Part shown: positions 26,077-31,972 of the stretch, one piece after another
Layout: each line of letters opens with the position of its first letter
Position numbering within the stretch: position 1 is the stretch's first letter
Assembly: GCF_003205295.1 (NCBI RefSeq)
Contig: NZ_QJRP01000042.1
Coordinates: 1-38,266 of the forward strand
Direction of reading: 5' to 3'
Length of the DNA: 38,266 bases
From: Pseudomonas mosselii
Lineage (GTDB): Bacteria; Pseudomonadota; Gammaproteobacteria; Pseudomonadales; Pseudomonadaceae
Notes under the pieces: model-generated
The model's database searches: none
Told to the model about the DNA's origin: nothing
What the model saw: only the letters and a program-made list of their open reading frames with translations
Position numbers and translations under genes: made by a program

Positions 26077-26203
26077 ACTGCCAAAACTCCCGCGGTGAAA
26101 AAGCCGACTATGTTAACGGATCGGCTTCGCCAGACCAATGAATGTGAAGAGTCTAGCGCTTTCATCGACGAACACCGTCCTGTCACGAGGGCCACGCGCC
26201 AAC

Positions 26204-26899
26204 ATGGTTGCCAAGCACCGCTGGTTGAACGTCACCCTGGGCCTGGGCAGCCTCGCGCTGTTGGCCGCCTGTGAACAGAAGAGCTTCGAAGTCCTGCCGC
26301 CGATTCCGGTCGAGCAACTGGAGGTGCTCGGTGTGCAGACGCCGATCAAGAGCGTGCACTTCCACGACCGTGAGGGCGAAGGCTTGCTGGTGCTGAGCCG
26401 GGTCGACGGCCAGGCCACCGACCCCGACACCGAGGAAGAGGTCGACAAGGTGCTGCTCAAGGCCACCCTGTATGGCCGAGCCGCCGGCGGTGATGCCTTC
26501 AAGGCGCGCTGGCAGATCGAGCAGGAGACCACCTGCGCCGGGCTGGACCTGGACGTCGACTTCTATACCGATGTCAGCGATGTCGGCGACCTGAACAAGG
26601 ACGGTATCGCCGAAGTGACGGTGGCCAGCCACGCCTTCTGTGGCGGCGGCATCGACCCCCACGACATCGCCATCGAGATGCGTGAGGGCCAGGCGATCTA
26701 CACCATCACCGGCCAGTCGCTGATCAGCCCGCCCGGTGAGGACGCGTTCGGCGGCGAGCGCGAGGACAGCGCCTCGCTGAAGACTGCCCCGCAGGTCGTG
26801 CGCGAACACATGGACGCGGTCTGGCAGCAGGTCTACAAGCGGCCCTGGAGCGAGTCGAGCGCCGCGCCCGACGACGACCCGGACGAAGAAGCCGAGTAA
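26204..26899 (+). CDS. Putative lipoprotein with Ca2+-loop-like motif
   Basis: This 231-residue protein has a lipoprotein signal ending LLAAC (C23). The mature part contains DVSDVGDLNKDGIAEVTVASHAFC near 145-168. This is a D-x-[DN]-x-DG-x-x-E pattern as in FG-GAP or dockerin-like calcium loops, followed by HDIAIEMREGQAIYTITGQ, where a beta-rich fold is likely. The C-terminus is acidic (DDDPDEEAE). I do not recognise a characterised family. The ATG at 26204 fits the signal peptide, and a frame opening at 26138 would bury it behind 22 residues. It is divergent from rapA. A function in the envelope is inferred from the lipobox only. Confidence 0.72.
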   Translation: MVAKHRWLNVTLGLGSLALLAACEQKSFEVLPPIPVEQLEVLGVQTPIKSVHFHDREGEGLLVLSRVDGQATDPDTEEEVDKVLLKATLYGRAAGGDAFKARWQIEQETTCAGLDLDVDFYTDVSDVGDLNKDGIAEVTVASHAFCGGGIDPHDIAIEMREGQAIYTITGQSLISPPGEDAFGGEREDSASLKTAPQVVREHMDAVWQQVYKRPWSESSAAPDDDPDEEAE

Positions 26900-27011
26900 G
26901 CCCGCGCTATACTCCAGCGCAGTGTGGCCTTGTGATACGCCGCACACCTTTGACCGCGGGCATTCAAGGCGGCGCACCACCAGCCGATAACAAGGCTACA
27001 GGAGACCCATC

Positions 27012-27338
27012 ATGCTGCCGCCGATCATCCCGCTCAGTGCCGCCCCCGTGACCTCGCAACAGGATCCGGTCAAGCCGCCGCCGACCATCCCGCCGGTGGT
27101 ACCCGCGCAGCCGACCTCCAGCGACGGCACCATCGACCTCAAGCACCACCGCGACCCCGAGGAGCAGACCTTGCTGCTGCGCGAGGAGCAGCGCCGCCAG
27201 CAGCAACGGCGCAAGCAGGCCGAAGGGGACCGCTACGAAGCCGTGCCCGGCGAGGAGCTCAACGCCGACAACACCGTGCCGGTGGCGCCGATGGGCGAGC
27301 GCACGCGCCAGGGGTTGCTGGTGGATATCGAAGTCTGA
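27012..27338 (+). CDS. Small proline- and charge-rich protein, function unknown
   Basis: This 108-residue protein opens with a Pro-rich stretch (MLPPIIPLSAAPVTSQQDPV then KPPPTIPPVVPAQP). It continues with a highly charged Arg/Gln/Glu segment (LLLREEQRRQQQRRKQAEGD, probably a helix) and ends with an acidic tail. No signal peptide or membrane segment is clear, and it is probably largely disordered. AGGAG lies about 8 nt before the ATG, which supports genuine translation. I do not recognise the family. It follows the lipoprotein gene by 112 bp on the same strand and could be co-transcribed with it. Confidence 0.7.
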   Translation: MLPPIIPLSAAPVTSQQDPVKPPPTIPPVVPAQPTSSDGTIDLKHHRDPEEQTLLLREEQRRQQQRRKQAEGDRYEAVPGEELNADNTVPVAPMGERTRQGLLVDIEV

Positions 27339-27411
27339 CCAGGCTCTGTACCCTAGTCAGCGTTGCCGCTTGCCGTCATCATGAAGGCCTCTGCTGTCCG
27401 TCGAGCCCACC

Positions 27412-27573
27412 ATGAGCCAAGACAACCTGATCGATTTCGGCGCCGAACGCGCCAAACGCATCCACGACCTCAATGACAAGCGCCTGAACGACATGCGCCA
27501 GGCCTTCGAGCAGGCCATGCCGCTAACCCAGGCCAAGAAGAAAAAGCCCAAGGGCAAACCCAAGAAGCGCTGA
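27412..27573 (+). CDS. 53-aa basic protein with polylysine tail
   Basis: ATG at 27412 opens a 53-residue frame (MSQDNLIDFGAERAKRIHDL...) ending at TGA 27573. The N-terminal two thirds look like an amphipathic helix (DLNDKRLNDMRQAFEQAM). The C-terminus is strongly basic (KKKKPKGKPKKR), which suggests contact with nucleic acid or another polyanion. The ribosome-binding site is weak. The codon pattern is typical of the neighbouring genes, and the frame ends with a normal stop. I recall similar short proteins in other pseudomonads but cannot name one. Confidence 0.65.
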   Translation: MSQDNLIDFGAERAKRIHDLNDKRLNDMRQAFEQAMPLTQAKKKKPKGKPKKR

Positions 27574-27627
27574 AACTTGATGCAGGTCAACCCTGCACCC
27601 GCCTCGCGCGCCCGGCCTCGGGCGCCA

Positions 27628-27641
27628 TTGACTCCGGTCAA
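27628..27641 (+). promoter_or_regulatory. ANR/FNR-type box upstream of ccoM
   Basis: TTGAC-TCCG-GTCAA is a perfect dyad matching the TTGA[TC]-N4-[AG]TCAA FNR/ANR/DNR family. Its centre (27634.5) lies about 32 bp before a plausible -10 (TACCTT, 27664-27669), which is the class II activator geometry near -41.5. It lies 67 bp before the ccoM ATG. Confidence 0.65.
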
Positions 27642-27708
27642 TTTTCCCCTTCCCGGCATTGGTTACCTTGCACCCATCGGATGACGGCACATCAAGGGAG
27701 GGGCCGAC

Positions 27709-27825
27709 ATGTTCTTCGACAACGTGGTTATCGCCGGTGTGGTAACGGTCGGGTTGATGTTGGCGTTCTTCGCCGGTCTGGGCATTTTCATCTGGAAGGA
27801 CTCGAAAAAGCGCAATCAGCGCTGA
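27709..27825 (+). CDS. ccoM: cbb3-type cytochrome c oxidase small subunit CcoM
   Basis: A 38-residue single-helix membrane protein, MFFDNVVIAGVVTVGLMLAF then FAGLGIFIWKDSKKRNQR, closely matches the CcoM peptide described as an extra subunit of the Pseudomonas stutzeri cbb3 oxidase: MF-x-DNVV-x-AGV-x-TVGLM start, one membrane span, FIWKDS end. It probably stabilises the assembled high-affinity terminal oxidase. The ATG at 27709 has GGGAGGGG upstream. An ANR-type box precedes it, consistent with expression under low oxygen. It is a stand-alone gene, with no ccoNOQP in the window, and is closed by a strong terminator at 27859. The identification is from memory of the peptide pattern. Confidence 0.85.
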   Translation: MFFDNVVIAGVVTVGLMLAFFAGLGIFIWKDSKKRNQR

Positions 27826-27858
27826 TCCTTCCCGATTCACGAGCACGCAAGGCATTTA

Positions 27859-27884
27859 GGGCGACTTCGGTCGCCCATTTTTTT
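27859..27884 (+). terminator. Intrinsic terminator after ccoM
   Basis: GGGCGAC and GTCGCCC pair perfectly around a TTCG tetraloop, and a run of seven T follows after one A. It lies 33 bp past the ccoM stop. Confidence 0.96.
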
Positions 27885-27937
27885 GCCTGTATTTTCATCG
27901 TGGGGCGGTGCTTGCCGACGAACGGGGCGCATTCATC

Positions 27938-28666
27938 TCAGGGCTGTTGGGCGGTCGCCGCCAGCACGATCTCGCGAATGCACACCTGCTGCGGCTGCTG
28001 GTAGGCCCAGACGATCGCCCCGGCGACATCCTCGGCGCTCAGCACCACGCCGCCCATGTCATTGGCCTTCCACGCCTCGTAGTCGCGCTTGATGCCCTCG
28101 TCGGTGGTGTGCCCGAGCAGCTCGGTCTCCACCGCGCCCGGGGCGATGGTCACCACTCGCACATTGTGCGGCGCCAGCTCCTCGCGCAGGTTCTCCGACA
28201 GCCCATGCACGGCGAACTTGCTGCCCACGTAGGCGACATGGTTGGGAAAGGTCTTGCGCCCGGCCACGGAGCTGACGTTGATCAGCGTGCCGTGGCGCCG
28301 CTCGATCATCCCGCCGGACAGCGCATGCACGCCGTTGAGCATTCCCTTGACGTTGATGTCGAACATGCGCTCCCACTGCTCCGGGTCCTGCTCGTGCATC
28401 TGCCCCAGCAGCATCACGCCTGCGTTGTTCACCAGGGCATCGGCCGGTCCGTACAGCGCTTCGGCCTCGGCCACGGCGGCCACCAGCGCCGCCCGGTCGC
28501 GGATATCCACGGCGCGGCACAGGCAATCGGGGAGCGCCAGCGCCTCGAGGCGTTCCAGGCGCCGGGCGATCAGCAGCAGCGAATGCCCCGCAGCGCTAAA
28601 GCGCCGGGCGGTGGCGGCGCCGATACCAGAGCTGGCGCCAGTGACGATGATCAGGGGTTTGTTCAT
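27938..28666 (-). CDS. Short-chain dehydrogenase/reductase (classical SDR)
   Basis: This 242-residue NAD(P)-dependent oxidoreductase has the cofactor motif TGASSGIG at about 9-16, NNAG near 84 and the catalytic triad serine in INVSSVAG. The Y-x-x-x-K motif reads YVGSK, and PGAVETEL follows it. The Arg after the first acidic position (LIARRLERL) suggests NADP(H). The substrate is unknown, and the sequence resembles YdfG-like SDRs. GGGAGG lies six bases before the ATG at 28666. A longer frame from 28756 has no support. It is divergent from a LysR-type regulator gene 101 bp away, which is therefore its likely regulator. Confidence 0.9.
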   Translation of the reverse strand: MNKPLIIVTGASSGIGAATARRFSAAGHSLLLIARRLERLEALALPDCLCRAVDIRDRAALVAAVAEAEALYGPADALVNNAGVMLLGQMHEQDPEQWERMFDINVKGMLNGVHALSGGMIERRHGTLINVSSVAGRKTFPNHVAYVGSKFAVHGLSENLREELAPHNVRVVTIAPGAVETELLGHTTDEGIKRDYEAWKANDMGGVVLSAEDVAGAIVWAYQQPQQVCIREIVLAATAQQP

Positions 28667-28684
28667 GGTTGCCTCCCAGGCATA

Positions 28685-28696
28685 ATCGCTTTCGAT
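28685..28696. promoter_or_regulatory. Short dyad in the SDR/LysR divergent spacer
   Basis: ATCG-CTTT-CGAT lies between the divergent starts, 19 bp upstream of the SDR gene. The position suits a LysR-type operator, but the dyad is short and could be chance. Confidence 0.3.
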
Positions 28697-28767
28697 GGCC
28701 AGGATTCTAGATAGCGCCTGCGGCCATGAAAAACGGCTTATTTCTCTGGCTGGCATCGGTTCTATCT

Positions 28768-29547
28768 ATGGATATCCGTCATCTCAAGGCATTCATCGCG
28801 GTCTTCGAAGCGCGCAACATCACGGTAGCCGCCCAGCGCCTGTGCGTGGCCCAGCCGACTTTGTCGGTGACCATTCGCCAGCTGGAGGAGGACCTGGGCG
28901 CTGAACTGTTCCTGCGTCAGGCCCGCGGGGTCGAAGTCAGCGAGCAGGCCCGCGAGCTGTATCCCCAGGCCTGCCGCATGGTGGCCGAGGCCGAGGCCTT
29001 GCGCCTGCGGTTTCGCCAGGGGCAGGAGCGGGTGCCATTGGCGCTGGGCATCGAGGCCGACATCGCGCCGGCCCAGGTCGAGGCCTGCGTGCGCCTGGCC
29101 AGCCAGGCGGTGGCGGGTTTGCAGTTGACCCTGCTGGAAGGCTGCGACGGCGACGCTCGCCTGGCCGACGAGGCCCAGCGTTGCGAGGATGAACTGTTCC
29201 TGCCGCTGTGGGAGGAAGCGTTCGTGCGGGTGATGGCCACCGGCAGCCAGCCGGACGGGCGCTGGGTCACCTGCCCGCAGCACCCTTCGCACCAACGCCT
29301 GATGGGCTTGTATGACGGGGGCGAGCAGGTCGGCCAGGCCGGTTCGTTGCAACGGGTCCTGGCCATGGTCGCCGCCGGGCAAGGCGCGGCCTGGTTGCCG
29401 CAGTCGCTGGTCGAGCGTTGCCCGGGCGTCTACTGGCAGCCGGGCAGTGGCCTGACGCTACGACGTCGGGTCGGGTTGTGCATGTCCCATGAAGCCTTGG
29501 CACTGCCCGCCGTGGCGGCGCTGCATCAGGCCCTCAGCCGCGTTTGA
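28768..29547 (+). CDS. LysR-family transcriptional regulator
   Basis: This 259-residue regulator has the LysR winged helix-turn-helix at the N-terminus (MDIRHLKAFIAVFEARNITV, then AAQRLCVAQPTLSVTIRQLEEDLGAELF, residues 1 to about 49). The effector domain is shorter than usual (family about 300). It still contains GSLQRVLAMVAAGQGAAWLPQSLV near 205-228, the typical end of an effector domain. The start at 28768 fits the family N-terminus. An ATG 14 codons earlier gives an atypical hydrophobic leader. It is divergent from the SDR gene, so it probably controls that gene and itself. The ligand is unknown. Confidence 0.9.
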   Translation: MDIRHLKAFIAVFEARNITVAAQRLCVAQPTLSVTIRQLEEDLGAELFLRQARGVEVSEQARELYPQACRMVAEAEALRLRFRQGQERVPLALGIEADIAPAQVEACVRLASQAVAGLQLTLLEGCDGDARLADEAQRCEDELFLPLWEEAFVRVMATGSQPDGRWVTCPQHPSHQRLMGLYDGGEQVGQAGSLQRVLAMVAAGQGAAWLPQSLVERCPGVYWQPGSGLTLRRRVGLCMSHEALALPAVAALHQALSRV

Positions 29548-29559
29548 ACGACCGCAATT

Positions 29560-29676
29560 GTGGGAGCGGCCTTGTGTCGCGAAAGGGGCGCGAAGCGGCC
29601 CCAGGTTCTTAGCGTCAACACATAAATTGCTGGGGCTGCTACGCAGCCCTTTCGCGACACAAGGCCGCTCCTACAG
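29560..29676. repeat. REP pair (GTGTCGCGAAAGG type variant)
   Basis: The left arm GTGGGAGCGGCCTTGTGTCG starts at 29560. The right arm CGACACAAGGCCGCTCCTAC ends at about 29675. Inner GC-rich arms with CGAAGCGGCCCC and GGGGCTGCTACGCAGCCC lie between. It separates the convergent ends of the first LysR gene and the second SDR gene. Confidence 0.88.
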
Positions 29677-29712
29677 GGAAACGCGTAGCAAGCCAATCAG
29701 GCTGAGGCGCGC

Positions 29713-30471
29713 CTAGAGAAACATCCCCCCAGACACCTCCAGCCGCTGCCCCGTGATCCAGCCATTGCCGTCCTCCAGCAACAGGGCGATGGCCGCACCG
29801 ATATCGTCGGGCAGGCCGACCCGTCCCAGCGCCGTGTTGCCGGCGATGTAGTCATTGACCTGCTGGTTGTCGCGCACCACGCCACCGCCGAAGTCGGTCT
29901 CGATGGCGCCCGGCGCCAGAATGTTCACGCGGATGCCGCGCGCGCCCAGCTCCTTGGCCTGATACCGGGTCAGCACCTCCATGGCGCCCTTCATGGCGGC
30001 GTAGGCGGCATAGCCGGGCAGGGCGAAGCGGGTCAGGCCGGTGGAGATGTTGACGATGCGCCCGCCGTCGGCCAGCAGCGGCAGCAGGCGCTGGGTGAGG
30101 AAGAACGGCCCTTTGAGCTGGATGTTCAGCAACTGGTCGAACTGCGCCTCGCTGGTCTCGCTGAACGGCACGTTCAGGCCGATGCCGGCGTTGTTCACCA
30201 GGAAGTCCAGCTGGCGGCGGCCGAACTGCTGTTCGAGGGTGTCGCCCAGGCGCTCGGCGAAGGCTGCGAAACTGGCGCTGTCGCTGACGTCCAGTTGCAG
30301 CATGGCGGCGCGCACGCCGGCCTGTTCAAGCGAGGCGGCCACTGCGTGGGCCTCGTCGGCCTTGCTGTGGTAGGTGCCGATGATGTCGATGCCGCGGGCG
30401 GCCAGGTGTTCGGCGGTGTTCTTGCCCAGGCCGCGGCTGGCGCCGGTGATCAGTGCGATCTTGCGAGTCAT
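29713..30471 (-). CDS. Short-chain dehydrogenase/reductase (FabG-like)
   Basis: This 252-residue SDR has TGASRGLG at about 9-16, NNAGIG near 93, the catalytic serine in NISTGLTRF and the YAAMK (Y-x-x-x-K) motif near 158-162. Its C-terminus GQRLEVSGGMFL is like that of FabG-type 3-oxoacyl reductases. TYHSKADEA after the second strand is compatible with NADP(H). The real substrate is unknown. GAGG lies 8 nt before the ATG. It is divergent from a LysR gene 114 bp away, repeating the SDR/LysR arrangement found 1.7 kb to the left. Confidence 0.92.
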   Translation of the reverse strand: MTRKIALITGASRGLGKNTAEHLAARGIDIIGTYHSKADEAHAVAASLEQAGVRAAMLQLDVSDSASFAAFAERLGDTLEQQFGRRQLDFLVNNAGIGLNVPFSETSEAQFDQLLNIQLKGPFFLTQRLLPLLADGGRIVNISTGLTRFALPGYAAYAAMKGAMEVLTRYQAKELGARGIRVNILAPGAIETDFGGGVVRDNQQVNDYIAGNTALGRVGLPDDIGAAIALLLEDGNGWITGQRLEVSGGMFL

Positions 30472-30531
30472 GTCGGTTACCTCGGTGGGTTGTTGTTGAA
30501 TGACAGGTTATTGATCGGTTGAAGGCTGTTA

Positions 30532-30549
30532 AATCCATGGATTCCGGAA
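30532..30549. promoter_or_regulatory. Two overlapping perfect palindromes in the SDR/LysR divergent spacer
   Basis: AATCCATGGATT (30532-30543) overlaps TTCCGGAA (30542-30549) by two bases. They lie in the 114-bp spacer between the divergent SDR (30471) and LysR (30586) starts, closer to the LysR gene. The location suits a LysR-type binding region. Confidence 0.5.
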
Positions 30550-30585
30550 ATACTGTTCGTATGAAATGGACAATCGGAGCCTGTG

Positions 30586-31521
30586 ATGAACAAGCTGGAG
30601 TTGTTGCGCACCTTTGTCAGGGTCAGCGAACTGAGCAGTTTCACCCTGGCCGGCGAGAGCCTGGGCCTGCCGCGCTCGACCGTCTCCGAGCAGGTGCGGG
30701 CGCTGGAACAGTTGCTCGGCACGCGCTTGTTCAACCGCACCACGCGGCGGGTGCAGACCACCCAGGATGGTGCCTTGCTCTACGAGCGCAGCAAGGACCT
30801 GCTGTCGGGCATGGACGAGATCGAAAGCCTGTTCAGTGCCGACGATGCCGAGTTGGCCGGGCGTTTGCGCATCGACCTGCCGACCATGATGGCGCGGCGG
30901 CTGATCGTGCCGGCGCTGCCAGGGTTTCTTGAACGTTTCCCGCGTCTGGAAGTGGAGATCAGCTGCACCGACCGTCAGGTCGATTTGCTGCGCGAAGGCT
31001 TCGACTGCGTGATGCGCATTGGCGCGCTCAGCGACCTGGATGTGGTGGCCCGCCCGGTGGGGCGCCTGAGCATGCGCAACTGCGCCAGCCCCGCCTATCT
31101 CGAGCGTCATGGCGTGCCGCAGAATCTGCAGGACCTGGCTGGTCATCGGTTGGTCCACTATGTGCGCAACCTCGGTGCCCGCAGCGCCGGGTTCGAGTAC
31201 GAGCAGGATGGCGAGTTGCACTTCCAGGCCATGGCCGGCGTGGTCACGGTGAACAATGCCGAGGCCTACTCCGCCGCCTGCCTGGCCGGGTTCGGGCTGA
31301 TCCAGGTGCCGGCGGTGGGCGTCGATGAGCATCTGCGCAACGGTGAACTGGTATCGCTGCTCGAGCCCTGGCAGGCACGGGCCATGCCGGTGTCGCTTTT
31401 GTATGCGCGGCAGCGCCATGTGCCGCGCCGGGTGCAGGCGTTCATGAACTGGCTGGCGGCGCTGCTGGCGTCGCAGGTCGACCCGGAGGCTGCGCCGATC
31501 GGCTCAAGCGCGAAGGGGTGA
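30586..31521 (+). CDS. LysR-family transcriptional regulator
   Basis: This 311-residue full-length LysR protein has an HTH at 1-60 (MNKLELLRTFVRVSELSSFT, then LAGESLGLPRSTVSEQVRALEQLLGTRLF, then NRTTRRVQ). The effector domain of about 90-295 contains RLRIDLPTMMARRLIVPALPGF and LAGFGLIQVPAVGV, as in the CrgA/AaeR-like subgroup that commonly controls a divergent oxidoreductase gene. The ATG at 30586 has GGAG six bases upstream. A GTG directly before it is a less likely start. It probably regulates the divergent SDR through the palindromes in the spacer. The inducer is unknown. Confidence 0.93.
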   Translation: MNKLELLRTFVRVSELSSFTLAGESLGLPRSTVSEQVRALEQLLGTRLFNRTTRRVQTTQDGALLYERSKDLLSGMDEIESLFSADDAELAGRLRIDLPTMMARRLIVPALPGFLERFPRLEVEISCTDRQVDLLREGFDCVMRIGALSDLDVVARPVGRLSMRNCASPAYLERHGVPQNLQDLAGHRLVHYVRNLGARSAGFEYEQDGELHFQAMAGVVTVNNAEAYSAACLAGFGLIQVPAVGVDEHLRNGELVSLLEPWQARAMPVSLLYARQRHVPRRVQAFMNWLAALLASQVDPEAAPIGSSAKG

Positions 31522-31631
31522 GAAAGCGTGGCGAAGGTTCCGCCAGTTGCGTTAGGCTGGCACCTGCGCGTCGCCCGTCAGAGGTGACCGTTCCCTGCGT
31601 GCGTCACTTCCGAATTTTGCGAGGTTACGCC

Positions 31632-31952
31632 ATGGCCATCACTTCCCAGGACATCTGCAACGCCGCCGAACAGCTCAAGGGCTTTGTCGGCTTCCACGGT
31701 AAGCGCGGTACACATATCGTGCGGTTTTCCGAAGACTCGTTCGGCATGGACGTCGCCGACGACAGCATCACCCCCTGCAACGAGTTCGTCTGGCGGCCCG
31801 AGGCCGATACGCGCATGGCATTGTGCCGGGAGCGCCTGGCCTTGTTGCTGGAGCAACATGTGGACGACCGGCTGAACATCGGCGAGCCGCTGCGCATCTA
31901 CCTCCAGCGTACCGACCTGCCGGAGATCGTGGCTGAACGCAGCCTGCGCTGA
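31632..31952 (+). CDS. Conserved-looking small soluble protein, function unknown
   Basis: This 106-residue protein begins MAITSQDICNAAEQLKGFVG and has a mixed alpha/beta pattern (THIVRFSEDSFGMDV, then EFVWRPEADTRMALCRERLALLLEQHV). There is no signal peptide or membrane segment. GAGG lies 7 nt before the ATG at 31632. The frame is open further upstream to 31518 but that part is not protein-like. I do not recognise the family. It follows the LysR gene by about 110 bp and converges with the CHASE4-PAS-GGDEF-EAL gene 21 bp away without an obvious terminator. Confidence 0.75.
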   Translation: MAITSQDICNAAEQLKGFVGFHGKRGTHIVRFSEDSFGMDVADDSITPCNEFVWRPEADTRMALCRERLALLLEQHVDDRLNIGEPLRIYLQRTDLPEIVAERSLR

Positions 31953-31972
31953 AAGCATGCCTCAAGAGGGAG

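Noticed and set aside
17415..29676. Repeated palindromic blocks considered as a CRISPR array
   Set aside because: Copies are kilobases apart, occur as inverted pairs, match REP elements and lack regular spacers or cas genes.
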